NCBI RefSeq assembly: GCF_029962835.1
Contig: NC_080584.1
Span: 82,426,862-82,490,861 of the forward strand
Direction of reading: 5' to 3'
From: Magnolia sinica
Lineage: Eukaryota > Streptophyta > Magnoliopsida > Magnoliales > Magnoliaceae
DNA length: 64,000 bases
The notes beneath the pieces are model-generated. The model had not been told where the DNA came from. It saw only the letters and a program-made list of their open reading frames with translations, and ran no database searches. Positions 56,667 through 64,000 of the stretch are shown one piece after another; positions within the stretch are counted from its first letter, which is position 1, and the number at the start of each line of letters is the position of its first letter. The position numbers and the translations under genes were made by a program.

Positions 56667-57994
56667 CTGCATGTGTAATAAGTATTAGAAAACCAATACA
56701 CAACGGATGATAGAAGAAAACGATCAGATCTAGGCTCAACTTGAATAGTCGATTTCTCAAGATAGATTTGCTGCCATTTTTTCTGGAAATTCCAATAAAT
56801 GCAAACAAAGGAAATCTGCAAATTGTCTTCAGGATACAATGAACTCTCAATACAATTTTCAACATGAAAATTTGCGCATTTAAGTGTAGAACAGATTTCT
56901 AGTTTTGACCCCGATATGCCTTAAGACGTTCAGAAAAAACTCAGTAAGAGATTAGATCGAGAGTAATTGCACAGAAGATGATATAATGTTAAGAATTAAG
57001 AGTCTATATTTCTGGATTATAGTATCCAGGATTTATATCAACTGAAAGGTTATGGATTTCTTCATGAAGAGGTGCTAAAGAGCCTCTTCAAGAAATCCAT
57101 ACCTATTCACAGCAAATAATTGTCTTTTCATGAAAGGACATGACTCTATGTCATATGACAGTTATTTCTGTACCCATTCAGACAAGAGCAGTTATCCAAC
57201 AGAAAAAACTGAATCCACATCAGTGACACATGGCATAGGTGCCACATGTACAATCATGTCACAATTATTCTTAATCAACAAAGGTTATAAAATCATTAGG
57301 ATAAACCCTCGTTCAATTCCAATTGTATCATAGCTAAAAAAGTTTGAACCATGTGCCAAAAAGATTATCTTTTTGCTCCTTGCGATAATGCGAAGTGCTA
57401 AGTGCGCCTAATAAAGCGCCCAAGAAGCCCTACAGCCTGCGCCACGTGTGCGCGCACCGTCCTTGAGGAGATTTGAACCTTGGTTGCATAAGCAAAAACC
57501 CCTTCTCTTACCAACGGTTATACACACTATTTATGAAAAGTTTAAATAATTAATATATTTATTTACTTTTAAAAAATAACTTTTATTTTTGAAATTTATT
57601 TTTATCTAAAAAATATAACAATAAGCTACAATCAGGAGGAGGAAGGTAAAAACTGGTATGTAACATTGTTGTTGTTTTTTTTTTTTTTTAGTTTTGATAT
57701 TTGTTCAATTCATCACAATGGACTACAAGCTATGCCTTGATTAATGGAAGTAACATATGGCCTGTTTGGCATCCACTAACATATAAGGGAAGATTCTTTT
57801 ATAAATACATCATCATCATCATAGCCTTGTCGTAGCATTACACGACCCCATATCTTGTCCTCCACATCGTATTTAAAGGATTTAGGGACATTTTTAAGCC
57901 ATCCCCATGAATATAGGATTGTTAGAAGTCTCCATGTACATGTGCACAAGCGTGTGTCTGTGGGATTAGCATTGTTCCGAGTTTTAGAAAATTG

Positions 57995-58089
57995 ATGTCA
58001 TGGGACGCTGATTTTTTTTTTTTTTTTGGGTTAGCTTGTTAGTACACACCCATGTCAGTACACACACTCCATGTCATGGGACGCTGATT
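57995..58089 (-). mobile_element. 57-bp truncated retroposon with 19-bp target duplication
   Basis: A perfect 19-bp direct repeat, ATGTCATGGGACGCTGATT (57995-58013 and 58071-58089), brackets a 57-bp insert. On the minus strand the insert reads GGAGTGTGTGTACTGACATG … GCTAACCC followed by a run of As. This is the form of a 5'-truncated LINE or SINE tail inserted by target-primed reverse transcription. Confidence 0.8.
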
Positions 58090-59479
58090 CAGGAGGCATA
58101 AATAATGAACATGATTAAGGAAAAACTTAAAATTCCACAATTCACACAGTTGGGAAATCATAGGCTTTTCATGGTTAAGCTTGAGAATGGTTCCACACTC
58201 AGAAAAAATAAAAAAAATAAAAAAAAAATCATTTTTTTAAGACTTTGGTCCTGGTGACTTTGGTCTTATGGCTATAGGATCGTTAGATCAAAGTCATGTT
58301 TGAGAGGAATGAGCAATCAAAGGTGGAAACCACATGGAGAAAGATCATCTTATCAAAGTAATTTTTTAGCGTGATGGATAATAATCAAACCTTTCTTGTT
58401 AATATAATTATAAATCATCCATTCCCTCCCAAAAAAAATCACTATGATATGCCCATTGCATTTACAAGCAGATACTTGTATTTCTGGCAATAACATAATT
58501 AGCTGCATGCTATAATTATTACTAGCTAACTAAATGGCCACTTTCAACACGAGAAAGCCATGGGTAACGTCCCATGTGAAAAGGAGACCAAAAAGTAAAT
58601 ATTAAGTAACTCCATTGGGCTAATAGTGACTTTTCAGGCATATTATAGAGTATTAACCAAAATTGCCGTGTTTTTGGTAAGTGTACCTCGTGTGGATCTA
58701 ACACAAGGAATTGAGTCCTAGGCCTAGGATACTGGTGAAGAGAAGTATGCAAACTTATTATTGGCACAATTGGACTGAAAGAAGCTTGATTAGAAGAAGA
58801 TGTAGTCTATTAGATCTAGGCTCAATCCTACCTAGGGTATGGTGTATAACTAGCCCCAGGTACATATGCATTGAATAAATTTATTTTAGACATGGAGAAA
58901 TTATCATTTGAAGTGTGTATTATAAATCGGCCATAACTTTTGATCTGAGTATTGTTACAGGACGCACGACATATGAACTTTTATTATAACAAGCCATCTA
59001 GGGTCAATCGACCCACTTTGTAATCACGTCTGTCCATTTCATGAGAAAACACAAGCTTATAATTTAAACACAAAATTTTAGAGAAAATTCATTTTTCGTA
59101 ATTCTAATTTTTTACCATATTTCTTTGTTTTTAGAGTTTTAGATTTTCATCTTTAAAAAAAAATGAAATTACTTGTAATCATGTTAGGACTCATCCAATA
59201 AAGACTTTTTTAGACCTTTTTTTTTTTTTGGCAAATTAGACTTTAGATGAGTTTTATTATTTTAGGTAAATTCCAATTAGTGTTAAAAATTTTCAATTAG
59301 ATTTTTATTTATTAATGGTGCAATGGAGAAATCATACACATTAGATATTATTCAATAAAATGTTCAGATTTTCTCTCTTATTATTTCTTGTGTATTCAAG
59401 CTTTTAATCAGTTGAGGAAGATGGTGATCGTCCTCTTCACTTTTTATGCTCATTCATAGATCAGTTGTTATCCAAGTGC

Positions 59480-59935
59480 GGTTTTTTCTCGATTTGATGG
59501 CATCTAATGATGGTGCGAGTAACAATCTCATAGACAGTGCTTCAGAGAATAATTCTTTGACAATGACGGCGTTTGAAGTTTTCAATGGGAGAATCTATAA
59601 GCCATGCAAGGATTGTAGACAATGATCGACCATTTGCTGAAGGTGTTAGGACAAATATATGTTTGTAATAATGAGAAATATGAGATCGACAATGAAAGCT
59701 TGCAGTTATTATGTTCGTGGTTTGACATTGGTGATGAATCGCAGGCTACAACTCAATAATGGTAAATCGCAATGCCACCACATTGATAATGAAAAAGTTG
59801 CGGTACATGCTAAAGGAAGAGATAGATCTACAATGGAACAACATCCTTCGAACGGGATACACTATGAACCAACGAGTTTGTGATATGATCATAGATAGAA
59901 GGAGTAATGAGAACCTTTTGCCACGACCCACTAGA
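59480..59935 (+). mobile_element. Ty3/gypsy gag-protease fragment (fossil)
   Basis: The frame around 59815-59925 includes LQWNNILRTGYTMNQRVCDM followed by IIDRRSNENL. It resembles the protease region of Ty3/gypsy elements (family form RHNIFRTRC…GKVCNVIIDGGSCEN). The upstream part may be gag but is not recognisable. It is a short, broken piece with no LTR nearby. Confidence 0.5.
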
Positions 59936-60035
59936 GTTTTATATCGAGCTGAAAGTTGAGCTTGTGAGGTTTCAAGGGGTGTCGTACATAAGTGCTCACG
60001 TAAGAAGGTGCGCAGGTGAGCATTCCTCTCTTTCT

Positions 60036-60040
<5 letters not shown>

Positions 60041-60070
<30 letters not shown>
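60041..60070. repeat. (TG)n microsatellite
   Basis: Fifteen TG units just left of the foldback MITE. Confidence 0.95.
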
Positions 60071-60071
<1 letters not shown>

Positions 60072-60092
60072 ATCAAGAGTAATGCTCACCTC

Positions 60093-60430
60093 GGAACCAG
60101 TTCTCATGAGAACTTGTAAGCACTTTCAGAGAACTTATCTCACATGATGTGTATACGAAATCCGAACGGTTCACTAGATGAGTCACCTCATGAAACTCTA
60201 CGGCCAAAACTTTTCCTGATCTAAAAATCTAATGGGCCATTGCAAAGTGAGAGGAAAATTCAAGGGAGGGATTTTCCTCTCACTTTGCTATGGGCCACCA
60301 GATTTCTAGATCAAGATAACTTTTGGACTTTAGGGGTTTCATGAGGTGATTCATTTAGTGGACCGTTAAGATTTTGTGCTCATGCCACAGATCAAAAAGT
60401 GCTCACGAGTTCTAGTGAGAACTAGTTCCT
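60093..60430. mobile_element. Foldback MITE, 338 bp
   Basis: Long inverted arms: GGAACCAGTTCTCATGAGAA at the left against GGAACTAGTTCTCACTAGAA (reverse complement) at the right. They continue through AAGTGCTC/GAGCACTT, CACCTCATGAAAC/GTTTCATGAGGTG and CAAAGTGAGAGGAAAAT/ATTTTCCTCTCACTTTG, so the whole element is almost one hairpin. It lies within the WRKY-LRR intron. No convincing target duplication was seen. Confidence 0.8.
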
Positions 60431-60749
60431 ATACTCTCAAGTCCAATCGTAACTGGTTGTCTAGTCTAACCAACATAGAAATACATAAGCAAATGCAGAG
60501 GGAGAGAACGAAAATGAGTCCTCAGCTGGGTGGAACTCTCCATGGTGTTTATATGCAGTCCACCCTGACCACCATGTGCACCACTCAATGTTAGGCTCAG
60601 GACCCAAAAATCAAACTCGTTTATAATTAAGGGAACCACACAATCAGAAAAAGTGTACAAGTCAAAGCTTATCCTCCAAACTATTTCCCTTAGTTTGGTG
60701 CACCTAAATCACTAATCAGCATGTTTTTTTTTTTGGATGGGGGGAGGGC

Positions 60750-60960
60750 TCCAACACTGTGTTTTAAGTGTGGCATCTAATGGATGGAGTGGATTTAATC
60801 TAATAATCATGGAGGCCCTTATAAAAATCAAGGGTGGACACTCTCTCCCAACCATTTCTATTGTTGTCGCCCACTTGAATCACGAGTTAGCCTGATTTTT
60901 GTTTCTAGGCATAAAATGAGATGACACATCTAATGGTCGGTATATATCTCACATAAAAAT
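60750..60960. repeat. Half MITE, GTGGGCCCCACC-type
   Basis: Blocks GTGTGGCATCTAATGGATGG, CTTGAATCACGAGTTAGCCT and GGCATAAAATGAGATGACAC follow one half of the foldback family. Confidence 0.5.
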
Positions 60961-61324
60961 CAAGAAAGAGTGTTTATAAGATTGTTCGGAAAAAAAATGA
61001 GAAGGTTTAAGGTCCAACTAGTTGGAATAGAGGTCAACGTCCAAGTAGAAATAACTTTCAACTTTCATGTATATGCAACATCCAACTCATGTGATAAGTT
61101 GACCCATCATGATCATTACCTTTTAAAAAACTAGGATGATCATTACCTTTTGTAAAACTAAGCAACATCCAACGACTATTGTGTTTCACTACCAATGTCT
61201 AGATGTTGTTTTATATGATGTGTAGATAGAACTGAACAATGCACTAGGCGAACCTCATGCAGGGCCAACCTTCAAAAAGGTTGGATGCATGTCACATGCA
61301 TTTAATATTTTGAAGGTTATTGCA

Positions 61325-61535
61325 TCGGTGAACTTAAAGCTGCCGAGTTGAATTTGACCCAAGTTTGGTTTGGCCTTGTTTATGTGACGCCTCCTATTCG
61401 AGCTTTACATGAGTTAAGCTTCGAGCCTATCTCTACTGTTGAGCTTGATTTGGTCCAGATTATATAAGCTTGAGTTTGGTTTGGTTTGATCGAAATATCT
61501 AAGCCAAGTTGAGCCGAACCGAACCAAGCTAGGTT
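61325..61535. repeat. hAT-like repeat remnant
   Basis: GAGCTTGATTTGGTCC, GAGTTTGGTTTGGTTTG and AAGTTGAGCCGAACCGAACC resemble the subterminal words of the GAGCTTGG-rich hAT-type elements (compare 12816-13968). No termini are clear. Confidence 0.45.
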
Positions 61536-61539
61536 CAAA

Positions 61540-62030
61540 TGAGGGTCAGGAAATAGTGATCATTAAATGACTACCATTACAATTTTCCTAGGGTCTACCA
61601 TAATGTTTATTCACCATCCAAACCGCTGATAGTGTCACATGAGTATTGATAAAGGTGATTGACCATGCGATACTTTTGTGTGGGTCACAAAAGTTTTTGA
61701 TCAAGTTGATATTGACACTATCATGTGGTATGGCCCACCTGATATTTGGACCTACTTTATTTTTTGGCATATGAGCTGGAAAAATGGATGGGAAGCATGG
61801 ATATGCATCACATACATTGAGGTGGGCCCACCACAGGAAAATAGTATTGATCCGAAACTTCTGTCTCCTAACAAGTTTGGATCCAGTCTCGTGATCTACC
61901 GGAGATTCGGATCTTCCTTATTTTTTTTTATCTCATACCATAAAATGAGCTGAAAATTTTGATGGATGGCCGGATAAAACACATATATATCATGGTGGAG
62001 CCCACGGAGCTTTGACACCAACTACGTGGT
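61540..62030. mobile_element. MITE copies, GTGGGCCCCACC-type
   Basis: Family blocks: CATAATGTTTATTCACCATC, TTTTTGATCAAGTTGATATTG, GTATGGCCCACCTGATATTTG, AATGGATGGGAAGCATGG, GAGGTGGGCCCACC, then a second right half (TTTTGATGGATGGCCGG, ATCATGGTGGAGCCCACGGA). It looks like one copy plus part of another. Confidence 0.6.
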
Positions 62031-62104
62031 GGGTGTTGAGGTCACCAACTAATTCAAATCCCGCCTTAGTGTACCGAGTAAAATTTGTGGGCCTGCCGTC
62101 TTGT

Positions 62105-62335
62105 ATATGTATTATCCACGCCATTCATTTGTTTTTACATATCATTTTAGGACATGATCTAAAATTGAATCATAAGCTCAAGTGGACCAACCCACAAGAA
62201 AACAATGTGCATTTATGTATACGTGTATTGTCCACACCATCCATCCGTTTTTATATATCATTTTAGGACATGATCCCAAAATTGAATCATATCCAAAGCT
62301 CAAGTGGATCATACCACATGAAACAGTGTGGGTAC
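62105..62335. repeat. Tandem duplication of a MITE half
   Basis: Two consecutive copies of about 112 bp: GTATTATCCACGCCATTC … TCATTTTAGGACATGATCTA … AAGCTCAAGTGGACCA, then GTATTGTCCACACCATCC … TCATTTTAGGACATGATCCC … AAGCTCAAGTGGATCA. Both are the left half of the GTGGGCCCCACC-type family. Confidence 0.75.
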
Positions 62336-62507
62336 AATCTATAAGCATAAACAGTTTTGGAATCCTTTACTAAAAATTGAGACATCTTGGCTTGGTACAA
62401 AAGAAAAGAAACAATATCCAATTTTATAAGAAGCAAAGCTTTGTGATTTTCAGTTCTCAAGCATGTAATTTTAGAATGTGTAATAATTTCAATAGTCTAT
62501 GGATAAA

Positions 62508-62780
62508 GGGCACTTTTGGATGCACTTCTGAATTTAATTGCAAATATTAGTTTATAAAGTGGAAACAACCAAATCATAATTTCTTCACAATCTGCATGCA
62601 CCAAGGGATAGGGCTTCAACTCACATTTACGTTACTTTCAAGTTGGAGTTGAAACATCCATAGACATAATTTGAGAGCCTCTTCCTCATTATGGGTGCTA
62701 AGAAACATCAATAATTTGTGATATTTCATCTAAGTAAGCTGAATGTTCACAAATAAACTCACTTGTGCATCCAAACACAG
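62508..62780. mobile_element. MITE adjoining the WRKY exon
   Basis: Left end GGGCACTTTTGGATGCACTT; the right end, reverse-complemented, reads GTGTTTGGATGCACAAGTG. The pair TTTGGATGCAC/GTGCATCCAAA with similar continuation marks inverted termini about 273 bp apart. Its right end is about 25 bp from the splice donor of the WRKY exon. Confidence 0.6.
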
Positions 62781-62805
62781 ACTATATATCCAAGGAATTT
62801 CTCAC

Positions 62806-62928
62806 CTTGGAAATCTACTTCCAGTGATCTCTTTCTGCCCATGTTTTCTCCAGATATAGCCATCATCTGGTGGGTCTGTCTCTGAGCAAACAACACGCAT
62901 TTGTTTTGTCTCCATTGATGGCTTCCGT
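62806..62928 (-). CDS. WRKY-LRR fusion protein, internal exon with WRKY motif
   Basis: A 123-bp exon between an acceptor (TCTTTGTTGTAG, then ACGGAAG) and a donor (CCAAG, then GTGAG). It encodes (R)RKPSMETKQMRVVC, then DPPDDGYIWRKHGQKEITGS, then RFP and AG of the split Arg codon. DDGYxWRKYGQKxI…PR is the first half of a WRKY domain; the order KRRK…VRVCS…DDGY and the intron at the PR position indicate group III. The heptapeptide is WRKHGQK, a variant. The phase (1 + 120 + 2 bases) joins exactly to the exon at 56666. Exon 1 (N-terminal part of the protein) is not found up to the right edge and probably lies outside the window. WRKY group III proteins are nuclear regulators of defence and salicylate responses. 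Confidence 0.88.
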
Positions 62929-64000
62929 CTACAACAAAGACTCCGCAAATTAGATATGAGGAAACTACAAGGGCCTATTTAGTAGACACCTAAAAATAAG
63001 TTCATCTCATTTTAGTTAATCGTTATTTATTGTCTTAGAGATCATGGTTGTTGATTGTCAAGATTATTTTTTATCCTTGCCAAAAAGAAATATAATCCCT
63101 AACCCAAGAAGTTGATGATGCAAGAACTCGATTGACTAAAGAATGAATATAGTCCCTAAATACAAGACAGAGTCCTCAAAGACAACTTTCTTTACAGAAG
63201 ATGCCAGTATTATAGAAAATGCTGCTAGTGCACAGATCACTTGGTATCATGTGAGACAACTTGCTCCTCAAAATAGAAAGGAGCTGGGAGAGATTCATCA
63301 AAACCCGGCTGCGAACAAGAGGCATGACCTTTCAAAAGAATCAAATTCAAAGTCCCTATCCAACAAAGGAGGAGGTCGCAGCCACGGAGAAAAGAGCTTT
63401 CTAAGAAACTCATGTACATATGTGCCAGCATGGTATGATAGGTCCAAGATCCAATCCATCTGCTAGAACAACACCACTGTATTGACACTCCATCAAGTTG
63501 ATTCACTGTTCAGGTGGGCCACAGCTTGTAAAAAGAAAAAATTTATATACAAAAACTTGGATGAAGGTTTCCACCCCATCCACCTATTTCCAATATTGAG
63601 GCCTTTTTTTATTGGGAAAACATGTACAAGGTCAGAAAAACCTGATGGATGGATTTTGGATATCTAGCACATGTGGTGCGTACATGAGATTTATTGGACA
63701 TGGGTGTGCACTTAGCAAAGCAGATGATCTCTATATAAATACTTGTGGTTAACGCACAATGAGATGAACTCATTTTCAGTCGTCCACAAACCATGCCCTG
63801 TCATATTAAGGGAATTTACGAGATCTACATAATTAATATGGAATTTACATTGGTTCCAATCATGTGGTCTACTTAAATCATGGATGGGGGTGCATGAGGT
63901 GATGCGCCTGATGATATTGGTGGATTTTACATAAATATCAATGGGACCAACTTAAGCAACCAACCCATTTACTCACATGCTTGTCTAACCCACTGTTGAA
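62929..64000. other. Probable first intron of the WRKY-LRR gene; no exon recognised
   Basis: Upstream (minus strand) of the WRKY exon. I looked for a group III WRKY N-terminal exon and found none. GGGCCTATTTAGTAGACACC at 62969 could be a MITE terminus. A 107-codon plus-strand frame (63143-63466) looks protein-like but matches nothing I know. MITE words occur near 63840-63960. Confidence 0.45.

Larger units (their letters stand above)
56667..62805 (-). other. 6.1-kb intron of the WRKY-LRR gene
   Basis: Intron inside the WRKY domain at the conserved PR position, starting GTGAG (62805) and ending ATGCAG (56667). It has swollen with transposon DNA: a MITE 25 bp from the donor, a Ty3/gypsy fragment, a foldback MITE, several GTGGGCCCCACC-type copies and a tiny retroposon insertion. 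Most WRKY introns at this place are far shorter. A piece at about 57390-57530 contains GCGCACC and GAGATTTGAACCTTGG, resembling a repeat common in plants, but not placed. Confidence 0.75.

Noticed and set aside
56667-56839. In-frame extension upstream of the acceptor, giving a 673-codon frame starting at 56839
   Set aside because: The acceptor at 56667 joins in phase to a WRKY exon and the upstream codons resemble no WRKY sequence, so they are read as intron.
63143-63466. 107-codon plus-strand open frame that looks protein-like
   Set aside because: No family resemblance, no splice or promoter support, and it is antisense to the likely first intron of the WRKY-LRR gene.
62929-64000. First exon of the WRKY-LRR gene
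   Set aside because: I searched the minus strand for a group III WRKY N terminus and a donor in matching phase and found none; it probably lies outside the window.

Overview
This 64-kb window is plant nuclear DNA, AT-rich and packed with transposons. It holds two recognisable host genes, both on the minus strand in the right third: a coiled-coil NB-LRR immune receptor (45.9-48.8 kb) and an unusual gene joining a group III WRKY domain to the leucine-rich repeats of that same receptor type (exons seen at 62.8-62.9 kb and 54.8-56.7 kb; the first exon lies beyond the right edge). The WRKY 'PR' intron, RPS2-type receptor, Athila-type Ty3/gypsy and Ty1/copia elements all indicate an angiosperm. Many short GTGGGCCCCACC-type foldback elements make me think of a magnoliid or another early-diverging woody lineage, but that is inference from memory.

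Layout. 1-6 kb: a truncated Ty1/copia element on the minus strand (integrase start, protease, gag, primer site and one LTR); its LTR is split by a 2.7-kb solo LTR with a perfect 5-bp target duplication. 6.8-11.1 kb: a probable 4.3-kb solo LTR holding a 27-bp minisatellite. 11.5-14 kb: three small DNA transposons, one of them a hAT-type element carrying a piece of an arogenate/prephenate dehydratase gene. 14.0-28.6 kb: a nested block in which a small foldback element was split by a chromovirus-like solo LTR, which was then hit at its left edge by an 11.9-kb Athila-type element with two 2.2-kb LTRs. 28.7-39.4 kb: a dense field of small DNA transposons, two CACTA-type ends, a fragment of an ABCB transporter gene and a 1.1-kb T-rich tract. 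39.8-42 kb: a hAT-like element split by a solo Athila-family LTR. 42-45.5 kb: no gene recognised.

Gene cluster. The 962-residue NB-LRR gene is intact in one exon, with a Tourist-type MITE 75 bp past its stop codon. Between it and the second gene lie LINE fragments, small repeats and a copia solo LTR. The second gene reads in frame from the C-terminal half of a WRKY domain, through a WRKY-like linker, straight into about 420 residues of LRR resembling the neighbour's, and ends in an acidic tail with a basic nuclear-localisation-like stretch. It has no NB-ARC domain between WRKY and LRR. The WRKY motif is WRKHGQK and the first zinc ligand is Ser instead of Cys, so DNA binding is doubtful. The arrangement suggests that a WRKY gene acquired the tail of an adjacent immune receptor gene, a layout different from the known NB-LRR-WRKY 'integrated decoy' proteins. 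This fusion is the most interesting object in the window.
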